The translations under genes were made by a program, and so were the position numbers. A stretch of 64,000 nt of DNA, taken from NCBI GenBank assembly GCA_030407315.1, contig JALQPE010002403.1, forward strand, positions 62,001 to 126,000, read 5' to 3'. The notes under the pieces were generated by a model. The model did not search any database. It saw only the letters and a program-made list of their open reading frames with translations, and had not been told where the DNA came from. The stretch is from Asparagopsis taxiformis. Its lineage: Eukaryota; Rhodophyta; Florideophyceae; Bonnemaisoniales; Bonnemaisoniaceae. Shown here one piece after another: positions 9,711 to 18,821 of the stretch. Each line of letters starts with the position of its first letter. Position 1 is the first letter of the stretch.

Positions 9711-10214
9711 TTATTTAAATATTTTTGAACCCCGTCGCTTAATTATGCTCTTACTAGCACCCATTGATCCGCTGGCATCACCTCGTTTCCTCAACCCCGT
9801 GCGCCTCAACTTGCCGCACAACTCCCCCACCTCCGTGGCCTCCCGAGACTTGGCAATTTGCCATTGCGTCTCTGTCTGGTCGACCAGATAATACGCCATG
9901 GCGAGGTCGAAGCGCAGGACACCGTTGGATTTGTTTTCGGGCCTGCGCTTGAGCTCCTGCAGACGGTCGTAGTCTGCGCGTGCAGCGTGGAGCTTTTTGA
10001 GCCAGGCGGAGGGGGGGAGGGACAAGTGGCGGATGTTGTGTCGCATGGCTCTGCGGGCGCGCAGAGTGGCATGTGAGGCGGCGGTTTGGATGGCGGGGTC
10101 TCTCCTTGTGGCGGGGTGGGCGGCCAGGAGAGCGGCATCGCGGCCCTGGTGGATGGCGGTTTGGAGGGGGAGGATATCGTCCTCGAGGGTGAGGTTTGTC
10201 GAGAAGGCTGACAT
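9711..10214 (-). CDS. Small basic helical protein, copy A of an inverted near-identical pair
   Basis: A 167-residue protein of unknown function, rich in Ala, Arg and Lys and predicted mostly helical. It begins MSAFSTNLTLEDDILPLQ and ends in a Lys/Arg-rich tail (KRRGSKIFK). No known domain was recognised. The start at 10214 is chosen because identity with copy B (14607-15110) begins at this ATG; the longer open frame to 10403 is not shared. By my reading the two coding sequences differ at about four of 504 bases (two residues in the tail), while flanking DNA diverges quickly: in the 5' leader only short matches remain, and 3' similarity ends about 15 bp past the stop. A diverged relative lies between them at 12532-12933. 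Confidence 0.65.
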   Translation of the reverse strand: MSAFSTNLTLEDDILPLQTAIHQGRDAALLAAHPATRRDPAIQTAASHATLRARRAMRHNIRHLSLPPSAWLKKLHAARADYDRLQELKRRPENKSNGVLRFDLAMAYYLVDQTETQWQIAKSREATEVGELCGKLRRTGLRKRGDASGSMGASKSIIKRRGSKIFK

Positions 10215-12531
10215 TGTTGTTGGGTGAGCGCGGGAGGGAGCTGAGATGCCGGGAATTGTGGAATTGTGTTGTGTATATTCATAGTTGAGGATGGGAAACT
10301 TGGCGATTGAATGGGCGTTGGGAAGCGAATCAATTTTCTTGGAGGTGATTGCATGAGAGTCTAAGTGTGTGATAAATTGGCACACCGTGGAATGTTGTTT
10401 CAACTCATTGATAATGATGACTGTAACATTCGGAGGTGATTAGACTGAGTAATGGTTCCTAGCGATAGTGCAGAATAAAGGAATAGGAGCTTATACCTCA
10501 CAGGAAGGAAGACGTCCTTCTCCATAACATCAGAATCGAGTAACATGTACGTTTTTAATGAACTAAACTTGAGGCCCCGGACGAAGATGGCGTTTGGAAA
10601 GCGACGGGGAATGGAGGTTCGCTTTCAGAATCAAAAGGTAATTACCGCGAACGGGTTTAGGGTGCATCACTTTGCATCATGGAATCACGTCACGCGTGCT
10701 TTGAAGTTTAACGGTTTCACTATGAGTGATTTCAATTAATTAGTCATTGATTCTGAGCACGAACATGATTGTGTTTTTGATATCACCGGGAAAAGTGGAG
10801 GGGGAAACGACGGAGAAATAATACTTTGACAGTCGAGTACTTGTTCGTGTATGCGTCTTCGGGACACAGAAGTCTACAGAGAGCGCTAAAAAGCAGTGAA
10901 ATCGGAAGGTTGACTTTGGAGCAAGGAGGCTATGTTTTGGTGCAGTATTGGAAACTAATTTGATGTCGATCTGTGATGTCCCGTGTCGAAGGAAATAAGT
11001 AGGTCAGGAAGTTACAAGTCGCAAATTAGATAGCCCGTGGTTTGGGGATGAGAAAATGAAGGAATAGGGGTAGAGGCCGATAATGATGGTTGGGACAGGA
11101 CGGTAAATCTCTTGGCTGCTGTGGTCCAATTCTAGATGCGTGAAAGAATCCAACAAAAAACAAAACTACTACCCTTTCCTCTGAGCTAGCCCTTAAACTC
11201 TGCGTTCGAAATTCTTTCCCTCTGCTGTTTTCTGTGCTCCCAACCATCCAGCTCATTCCATCATCCCTGCTCTAGTGCAAACATAATTTTAGTCGTCTAC
11301 AACCTCCGGACACATTCACACGCTCACATGTCTCAATTTATGCCTGCTTTTTCAACACCTCCAGAGCACCCATGCCATAAATTCTATCCATCATCAACAT
11401 GGGTAACTTTCGCCTTCTCGTTCACCAAAGTTATCAACGGCCCCATTCCAGCTGCAGAGACATTCTAATGTTAAAGTACCAGAAGTGCAGTCACACAGAA
11501 AATCCCCAGTACCTTCAGGTGTTTGTTCGAAAAGCTCCTTCATATATTCTTCAGCGTAATAACATGAACTTACAAGCACCAGGGGTGGCAGAAGAAATGG
11601 GACCGGCGCATGAGGAAAAGATAAGGTAGATAGAGGGAAGCAATGGGCTTGGCGGAAATATACAGAAAAACATTTCATGATTTCATCTGTCTTCGGCTTT
11701 TGTACCTGTTGGCGGAGATTGAAACACGGTGCTGGGAGGTCCGAGAACCGGGCAGCTGTCGCACACACATCTTTGTCGAGAATAATACAAAAGGACTTGC
11801 CTTCAAGGAATAGTTTTCTGAGAAAATGTATTGTCCAACGTTGATTATTTACTCAGAGCGGCTCTTCTTGGAGACTGAACATTCTCTGTACCGTCATGCG
11901 TCCCCAGGGAATAACAGTTTGAGTTCTTGGTGGAATAGCGTTTTCGTTGGTACATCCTTGCCTCACTCTCTCACACCCAGGGAGTATGATGCTATAGAGA
12001 AGGTTGTGTTCACAGGTTTCAACAGGACAGCCTATTTCGATATAGAGACGTTATCATCTCAGCAAACTTGAACAAATGTCACAGATCATCACAGAATATC
12101 TCTACTTCAGCCATATCCTCGATGAGAATGATGTAATTGTAAAGGTGATGGACGGGTCTTCATTGATGACCGAACGGCTGTCGAATATGCGTAGTGAAAT
12201 GAACTGGAAAGGACGTTAGTAATGGTATAGATTAAGGACTTGTGAGTCCAATGGGGTCCGAGAATCTCCTAAGAGGTGTGAAGTATTCTTTCTATGATGT
12301 TCAGTTTGCCTCAAAGCCCCATCTACGCCAAGCGCCTTACCCCTTGTTCCAGCACAACATGGTCTGACATCCGAGGCTGAGACGGTCTACAGTATCTATT
12401 GCGCCTTCATAAACCATCGACCTGACCAGCACACTAGAATGTTTCTCAGAGACTCTCGCAAACTCAAACTACATGACGGACTTAGAACATATAGAGTAAA
12501 GTGATGTTTTATTTTGTTTGGAATCTACCGA
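10215..12531. other. Gene-poor interval between copy A and paralog C
   Basis: 2.3 kb without a supported gene. Several frames of 60-125 codons exist (for example 11394-11768 minus and 11826-12071 plus), but none shows a motif, a relative in the window or convincing composition. It includes the leader of copy A just above 10214, with a TATA-like GAATATACAC near 10275 on the minus strand. Confidence 0.5.
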
Positions 12532-12933
12532 TCACAACGATGAATCCAAAAGTTGTACTTGGGCGCAAAGGCCATCCACAAGTTTCCGCTCCTCACGCAC
12601 AGCTAATTTGCGCTTGGCCTCTACGCGCACAATGAGGTAATTGGCCATGGAGATGTCAAAGCGGAGGGTGCCATGCGACTTGATATCTGCATGCCCCGTT
12701 TGTTTCTCCAGACGCAGAGCTTTGTGCAACTTATGTGCATGATCAAGCTGCTGCGCCCATTTGGACGCCGGTATCTCCATTGCTGATAGCTCGGCGTCCA
12801 GCGCTTTCCGAGCTCGTTTTTTTGTCGCGGAAGCGGTCCGCTGGACTTGCTCATTGGACTGAGCGCGGATGTTTGCGGCCTCCCGGGCTGCAATGCGTGC
12901 CTTGTGGATAGCAATGTCCAGTGCGGTTGCCAT
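12532..12933 (-). CDS. Diverged paralog C of the small basic protein family
   Basis: A 133-residue relative of copies A and B with no recognised domain. Shared positions include the early AIHKARIAA (AIHQGRDAA in A/B), IPASKWAQQLDHAHKLH (LPPSAWLKKLHAARADY) and GTLRFDISMANYLI (GVLRFDLAMAYYLV). The acidic N-terminal 15 residues and the basic C-terminal tail of A and B are missing. The start at 12933 gives MATALDIAIHKA, which lines up with the core. Its leader (12934-13110, minus strand) is C-rich and G-poor, like that of copy B. The GxLRFDxxMAxYL core is the best diagnostic motif for searches. Confidence 0.55.
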   Translation of the reverse strand: MATALDIAIHKARIAAREAANIRAQSNEQVQRTASATKKRARKALDAELSAMEIPASKWAQQLDHAHKLHKALRLEKQTGHADIKSHGTLRFDISMANYLIVRVEAKRKLAVREERKLVDGLCAQVQLLDSSL

Positions 12934-14039
12934 GGTGAGGATGGTGTGGGAGACTGGAGTGGAAGTTGCGGAGGGGGGAGCGAATGGGTTGGGATGGGGG
13001 AGAGACTGTGGAAGAGTGGAATGAGTGGGTGGGTGGTTTAAGAAGTAGTGTGCTTTGGGGAGAGGGGAATCCAAAGTTGTGGGAATGACGATGAGAATGG
13101 CTGTGAAAGAAATGTTACACCTTGTTGTGTGGCCCGTAGCGCGAAGTTGATTTCAATTTTGTAGCGAGATTATTGTAGGTGGAACCGAGAGTGTAGAATG
13201 CTAAATTGGCGAAGGGAGATAATGAGTCGAATGAACATTTTAATGCATGCATGCATGCGTGGGCGAGGATGTTCACTCGGATTGAATCGTAGTTCTGGGA
13301 CTGGGAATACTGATGGGCAATTGCATCACTGGTGACCAATTGCGAGTGTGAAGAGAGTAGTAGTTTACATAGAAAACATTTTCCTGTCATCAATCTTGTC
13401 ATATGGTTGAAAATTGCACCGAGGGATAAACGGATGGTTGCTGACTTAATGACGAAGCTTTTCTTTCTTGATGGTAACGTTTGTTGGATTGTGGATTCTC
13501 ACTTGAGGGTGCGACGCACGTAGAAATATTTTCTTCCGATGTGAAGAGCGAATGTTCCATGAAACATGTGTAAGTCCTCTTCACGATTTATGCACCGCTC
13601 GGTGCACTAGTGCTGAAATAGGACACGGCGCGGACGTGTGGGCGCCGTGGCAGCACACATAACGACCAGTCGGTTCAAATATGCACTAGAAAGCTGTCCT
13701 ACAATACATCATTGCATTTTCTGACGTATTTCCGGTCCACGACGCATCTTCGTCATAGCAAGGAACGTGCTAGAATGATTTTAGAACCTTCAGCCGATGA
13801 GCACTATATTTCCCTTGTGTCTTACATCATGTACTTTTTCTTTAATGCAATTCATGTCACAAACCTTTGAGATTCGAAAGTGAATCGAGAAGCGTATGCA
13901 CAAAGATTAGAGATGGTTCATTTCCTGGAGGACTGAACAGGGCGAAGCAGAGAGCTTGAATGGCGTACAAAAAATCCTAGTAGATGAGCACGACAGCTAG
14001 CAAAGAGGATCGGTAAACTAGTCTTGTCAATTCAACCCG
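12934..14039. other. Intergenic between paralog C and copy B
   Basis: Contains the pyrimidine-rich leader of paralog C, a short ATGC tandem repeat at 13243-13259 and two adjacent perfect hairpins at 13591-13649. No coding sequence is supported. Confidence 0.5.
13591..13649. repeat. Two adjacent GC-rich hairpins
   Basis: TGCACCG-CT-CGGTGCA at 13591-13606 is a 7-bp stem with a 2-base loop. CACGGCGC (13624-13631) pairs with GCGCCGTG (13642-13649) across a 10-base loop. Both stems are perfect. They could be structured RNA, protein sites or chance; no function is claimed. Confidence 0.4.
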
Positions 14040-14606
14040 AGGCATCTTGCCTACTTTCAGAAACAAACAGTCCCCAATTTTCATTCCCACCACCAAACCT
14101 CCCTTCTACAATTATTACGTTCCCTTTCCACGTGCTCCTACCACTCTCTGACATGAAACTTCCTTCCCCGATATCTATTCCTCTCGGACACCCAACCCAA
14201 ATTCAACGCCACAAATCTTCCTTCCACTGCAACAAAATTCTCTCCGTCCTCCACATGTCGCTCTCTCACTCACACTTCTCTCAATGCAATCTCCCAACTT
14301 CTCTCTTCCTATCTCAAACACCCCAATTAATCTATCCCCTTCCATTTCCTGTCATCCTGTCACTGCAACAACAAACAAAATCAAATACAACCATAGAATC
14401 AACCACTCCGTCATTTTTATCGCACTTTCACAACACTTCTCCCCTGACACCAATCCATTCCCCATTCTCTGCCCCTCTCCACCCCATCTCACCCACACAC
14501 TGCCTATATATTCCCCTCCACCCCTATCTCCACCTCGTTCCCATCCAAAACTCCAGTCGCAAACAACACAATCCCAGCTTCATCCCCACACGCTCACCCA
14601 ACAAAA
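14040..14606 (+). other. Strongly G-depleted, pyrimidine-rich leader of copy B
   Basis: For more than 550 bases before the ATG of copy B the plus strand is dominated by C, T and A with very few Gs. Long frames that run through it (for example from 14024) are Ser/Pro/Thr/His/Leu-rich by composition only and are not taken as coding. The stretch contains a TATATATT at 14505 and ends with CGCTCACCCAACA just before the ATG, which is shared with copy A. Confidence 0.6.
14505..14512 (+). promoter_or_regulatory. Possible TATA box of copy B
   Basis: TATATATT lies 95 bp before the ATG at 14607 inside the pyrimidine-rich leader. It is the only AT box close enough to serve as a core promoter. Inferred from position only. 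Confidence 0.35.
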
Positions 14607-15110
14607 ATGTCAGCCTTCTCGACAAACCTCACCCTCGAGGACGATATCCTCCCCCTCCAAACCGCCATCCACCAGGGCCGCGATGCCGCTCTCCTGGCCG
14701 CCCACCCCGCCACAAGGAGAGACCCCGCCATCCAAACCGCCGCCTCACATGCCACTCTGCGCGCCCGCAGAGCCATGCGACACAACATCCGCCACTTGTC
14801 CCTCCCCCCCTCCGCCTGGCTCAAAAAGCTCCACGCTGCACGCGCAGACTACGACCGTCTGCAGGAGCTCAAGCGCAGGCCCGAAAACAAATCCAACGGT
14901 GTCCTGCGCTTCGACCTCGCCATGGCATATTATCTGGTCGACCAGACAGAGACGCAATGGCAAATTGCCAAGTCTCGGGAGGCCACGGAGGTGGGGGAGT
15001 TGTGCGGCAAGTTGAGGCGCACGGGGTTGAGGAAACGAGGTGATGCCAGCGGATCTATGGGTGCTAGTAAGAGCATATTTAAGCGACGGGGTTCAAAACT
15101 ATTTAAATAA
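14607..15110 (+). CDS. Small basic helical protein, copy B of an inverted near-identical pair
   Basis: Encodes 167 residues identical to copy A (9711-10214) except two tail positions (SIF for SII, KLFK for KIFK). The middle carries the family motif GVLRFDLAMAYYL at about residues 98-110; the tail is rich in Lys and Arg. Function is unknown. The gene is on the opposite strand to copies A and C, so A and B form an inverted pair about 4.4 kb apart. The 3' flank keeps AAATAAACAA just after the stop as in copy A, then diverges. The 5' leader differs greatly from that of A. This contrast between coding and flanking DNA suggests recent gene conversion rather than a simple recent duplication. Confidence 0.65.
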   Translation: MSAFSTNLTLEDDILPLQTAIHQGRDAALLAAHPATRRDPAIQTAASHATLRARRAMRHNIRHLSLPPSAWLKKLHAARADYDRLQELKRRPENKSNGVLRFDLAMAYYLVDQTETQWQIAKSREATEVGELCGKLRRTGLRKRGDASGSMGASKSIFKRRGSKLFK

Positions 15111-15400
15111 ACAATCGTTCCAATCAAACACGGTTCGTTTCTTTCAACCACAACTTGCTCATTGGCCACGCACGTCAATCTCGCGTCCATGTTTTAGCCC
15201 TTCGACGGGTGGCCTTCGTCTGCTAATCTAAATTTAGAACTCAGTTAAGTTGCTTTCTTCATTTCTTCGTTTGTTGGTGTCCGTGCTCGGATCTGTGGCC
15301 CCTTCCGTTGATCAGCCAATGGGGAGAGCATGTCGCGTCAAATGTTCTATACTTTGTCCACTACCACATGAAGTTTTACACCAATGAATCCAAACAACCG

Positions 15401-16735
15401 TCAAAGCTCATCACTAACGTTGTCTAAACTCTCCGTGGTTGCTAGCCGCGCTAAAGTGTTTGCCAAGGTTATGACGCCGTTCTGGATAGCCTCGGGTGAT
15501 ACATACTCGTCAGGATTATGACTAATTCCCTTCTTGCAAGGCACGAATATCATCGCAGTCGGGAATAGACGAGCCATGAAGAGGCTGTCGTGGTACGCTC
15601 GTGACACCATGTGCTTGGAGCTGAGACCTGCGGAATTTGCAGACTTTTCAACAGCATCGATCACCGCACCCGAACATTGAGCGGGATCATCAGCATTTAT
15701 CGTCTCAAAGGAATACTTGACCTTTCGGCGTTGTGCAATTCTCAATCCAGCCTCTTTTATGTGCTCAATCACGTTGTCACGTCGCTCCTTGTCAGTATCT
15801 CGAACATCAATTCCAAGCTGGGCAACACGAGGCACACTGTTTATTGCTCCAGGTGATATCTTAAATGTGCCAGTTGTACCAACTGTATCGATGGATGCAG
15901 TTGCCAATACCGCCTTCTCCACCTCGAGAGCCAATTCTGCTCCTGCGAGACCTGCATCGGAGCGAAACGGCATCAGAAGCCCGCCAGCATGCCCGCCATC
16001 ACCAGTGAATTGCACATGCAAAGAAGCTGGTGCTGCTATTGATTGCACGATACCTATATCGATTTTTTCGTCCTCGAGACTGGGAGCTTGTTCAATGTGC
16101 AGTTCTACAAAGGCAGCGTATGAATCTGACACCAATTTGAGATCCGTAAGAGGCATGTTGTACCCGGCCTTTGCGCGTGCGTCATCGAAGGAAACGCCGT
16201 CTTCATCTGATAGCGCCGTGAAATCTGCCGCGCTCATAACTCCGGACAGCCCCCTGCTGCCTAAACAGCCGACACCGAATCGGGTCGGTTCTTCGGAAGT
16301 GAATGCGATGACATCAATGGATGTATGTGGTGTAAAGTTGGCTTTCCGTAACGCTCGAATAGCTTCGATTGCCCCAATCACGCCGAAAGTGCCGTCATAC
16401 ATCCCAGAATATGGTATGGCATCGAAATGGGAGCCTGTACCGACAGCAGGTTGATGAGGGCTTTTACCTTGCCAACGACCAAAAATATTTCCGAGAGGAT
16501 CCTCCCGAACCACGAGGCCGGCTTGTTCCATCAACGAGCGAATGTAGGCCCTGGCATCAATGTCGCTCTTCGTGAAAACGATTCGTTGCACTGCTGGGAG
16601 CTCCAGATCATTGAAAGAAGCCAAGGTTTTGAGCTCGTTGAGTGTTCTATCGACATCGATGCTCTTAATTTGGACTGCTGATGAAAGGGTGAGCACGCGA
16701 AGAAAGTAGGAGGCGACTAGAAGTTTGATCAGCAT
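15401..16735 (-). CDS. UAH: Ureidoglycolate amidohydrolase (M20 family amidase), ER-type
   Basis: A 444-residue M20/hydantoinase-carbamoylase family enzyme close to plant UAH, which splits ureidoglycolate to hydroxyglycine (glyoxylate), CO2 and ammonia at the end of purine breakdown. A hydrophobic signal peptide occupies residues 1-20. The metal and substrate site is seen in GTGSHFDAIPYSGMYDG (99-115; H103, D114), then FTSEEPTRFGVGCLGSRGL (145 on; E148-E149). The plant-like IPYSG and EEPTRFG blocks favour UAH over bacterial carbamoylases, though allantoate amidohydrolase is a close alternative. The protein ends SDEL, an ER-retention type signal, in line with the ER location of the plant enzyme. 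Urate oxidase lies 447 bp upstream on the same strand. Confidence 0.83.
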   Translation of the reverse strand: MLIKLLVASYFLRVLTLSSAVQIKSIDVDRTLNELKTLASFNDLELPAVQRIVFTKSDIDARAYIRSLMEQAGLVVREDPLGNIFGRWQGKSPHQPAVGTGSHFDAIPYSGMYDGTFGVIGAIEAIRALRKANFTPHTSIDVIAFTSEEPTRFGVGCLGSRGLSGVMSAADFTALSDEDGVSFDDARAKAGYNMPLTDLKLVSDSYAAFVELHIEQAPSLEDEKIDIGIVQSIAAPASLHVQFTGDGGHAGGLLMPFRSDAGLAGAELALEVEKAVLATASIDTVGTTGTFKISPGAINSVPRVAQLGIDVRDTDKERRDNVIEHIKEAGLRIAQRRKVKYSFETINADDPAQCSGAVIDAVEKSANSAGLSSKHMVSRAYHDSLFMARLFPTAMIFVPCKKGISHNPDEYVSPEAIQNGVITLANTLARLATTESLDNVSDEL

Positions 16736-17182
16736 CGTGTTCCGTATTACTGTTACTGTGACTGGTGTAATGTTATATGAGGGGGGGAGAGATCATATCC
16801 AACGTGTGTGACTTGAGCACGGCACTCTGATAAGCGAGGATCTGAGGCGGAGATCTTTGGCAGATTGTGTGGAATTATCGGCAAAAATTTGCGACCCGTG
16901 ATGCAGCGAGAGGAATAACGAAGGGGAACTACGTAACAGAACAACACATATCAACCATGATGGTGATGCAAAGTTTACAGCTCATCTCGTCAAAGAGTAG
17001 GAGGACTACAGAGTCTTCTGTCCTAAACGTATGACACTGTTGGAGGACGACAGGTGCGCGTTGTTTCGGGGTCACACTCTCCTGGCCAGTGTCTGGAGCG
17101 CCACCCCGAAGTGACATCAGGTCCCATGCCTATTCGTTGGAGAAACATGTCGCGGAACTTGTATTTGCCAAGTAGCGTACTG
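16736..17182. other. Spacer between urate oxidase and ureidoglycolate amidohydrolase
   Basis: 447 bp that must contain the urate oxidase 3' end and the UAH promoter. Small frames here are shadows or have no motif. Confidence 0.5.
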
Positions 17183-18217
17183 TTACAGTTTTGATGGTGC
17201 GGAACGACAAATAGTTGCTTGGATAATGCCGTGCGGCTCGTCGGTCGGAATGTATACGTCGTCTTGGAAATGTACTCCGTTTTTCTTGAATACTGGCAGG
17301 TTGCATGGGAGGAAATGGATGTTTGGAAGGGAGAGAGTGATGGACGAGATTTGTTCAACTTGGTTCACAACGGCCGAACCCATGTTATAAAGGCATTCCT
17401 GCACTCCGTTGCTGTAGTGACCGGTGTCTGGTGGTCCAAAAAACTCTGCCAAGATGCACTGTTTAACTTGGGCATGAATGGCGTCAAAGTCCAACAGCGC
17501 CACATCGCCCCTGTTCAACGGATACGACCACTTGGCGTCAATCGTTGTGGCCAGAATACGCTCCCTAGTTTCCGGCAGAGTTGTATAACGATCCTGCAAA
17601 AACTTTTCCCACCCGCTTTGCGTCGTTTTCAACACGCTCAAGCTAGTTGAACAAAAACCAAGATGCCAGCATACAAAAACGTCAGCATGTCAATCCCGAC
17701 AAGAACATGGGCGAACAAGAAACTGCGATAAACCATACTCTGTCAAACAAGAACGCAGCACAAACTTTGACGAGGTCCGCGACGTACGTGATCTATGCAC
17801 GGCACATCCGCGAGTGCCATTGCACAAAAGTTGAAAACCGTGACGATGGGCTACCTGGTCGTCAGACGTGAATCGCATCCACGGTTTCTCAACGACATCC
17901 ACATCCACGGCGTCGACGTGCGCATACTCGCGTAGGAAGCGGTCCGAAAGCGCTAGCGCAAATTGCTCCGGGGTGTTGCAAGCATGCGTTCGTGCGAGCA
18001 TGTACACATGGTTCTTACAGGTGTCCGTGGCCACTACGTTGCGATTGTCGGCGTGTGTAAAGGCGCGATCTGTGCCGCCGCGCAGCTGGATTTGGACGGA
18101 GTACTCGGCAAAGTAATGGGTGCCGTCTGCGTTGCGACGCACCCTCGCCACACGGACACGGCTCTTACCGTGGCTGGGGGACTCGAGTATCGGATGTGTG
18201 GATGGCTGTTGAGGCAT
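17183..18217 (-). CDS. UOX: Urate oxidase (uricase), peroxisomal, two exons
   Basis: Exons on the minus strand are 18217-17766 and 17642-17183, joined in phase 2 to give 303 residues (human uricase is 304). The enzyme oxidises urate to 5-hydroxyisourate in peroxisomes. Visible motifs: GKSRVRVARV with the catalytic Lys (K18), VVATDTCKN (catalytic Thr64), HRHGF, then in exon 2 SVLKTTQSGWEKF, the conserved YTTLPETRERIL, and SLPNIHF with the catalytic His. The C-terminus is SKL, a type 1 peroxisomal signal. The loop before SVLKTT looks a few residues shorter than usual with the preferred splice sites; a slightly different donor would restore it but breaks phase. The gene is next to and co-oriented with UAH of the same pathway. 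Confidence 0.9.
17643..17765 (-). other. Spliceosomal intron in the uricase gene (123 bp)
   Basis: On the minus strand the donor is GTTTGT, a TGCTGAC branch-like site and a T-rich tract precede the acceptor CTAG. It is the only donor/acceptor pair I found that joins the two uricase halves in frame with a consensus donor. The acceptor is well supported by the SVLKTTQSGW block; the donor is less certain, because KFVLRSCLTEY just inside the intron also looks uricase-like. Confidence 0.65.
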
Positions 18218-18821
18218 GGTGGATGGTGGTGGAACGGGACGCGGTGGATAGATGGATGCGCTAGTCGCGGCTGAGAGCGCTTGCAGTACGGTTTGGATGC
18301 ACGCTGTTGAATGGGATGAAATAACTGCTCATGGCGTTTGTGGTTGCACGAGTTGCTCAAGTGATCTATCGAGTGGTGTGGTGTATACGTTGCAAGGTAA
18401 TATTGGTGCTACTTGTATAGATGACTCGCAGCTGCGTCAGCACCGCATGTCGAATGTTACGTATCACTACGTATTGTTGCAGCGAAATTGACGTGTACGG
18501 GGAATGTGCTTGGCACGTTTCAGGTGATAGCAATGACTCGACTGTCCGCCTCATTATCATCTCTGCTTCCACAACAGCAGTGATGACTTTGAAATTTCCA
18601 ACTGGTTCAATTCAAAAAAATTGAATACATTTTCCACAGCTTGGCAGCAGCGCTCGAGAGCCATCGACAAGTAGTGTGCATAGATAGATAGGCGTGTAGT
18701 TGCGCCAACATTGACTCGCCCTAACAAACAAAACTTGAATTAAACGCATTGATTAACATGAGCAAATCTGGAGGAACAACTCAATCCCCGACGTGAATCC
18801 AAACCATCCATCCACAACAAA
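18218..18821. other. Divergent intergenic region, uricase / bromodomain gene
   Basis: 604 bp shared by two divergent genes, presumably holding both promoters. No gene or strong motif was recognised. Confidence 0.5.

Noticed and set aside
9725..9740. TTTGAACCCC, like a reversed tRNA T-loop
   Set aside because: It lies in the 3' coding part of copy A, with no cloverleaf around it; no tRNA gene was found anywhere in the window.
14024..15043. 339-codon plus frame through the leader and body of copy B
   Set aside because: Its first part is compositional (G-poor DNA) and its second part is a shadow of the 167-residue copy B frame, which is the one supported by copy A and paralog C.
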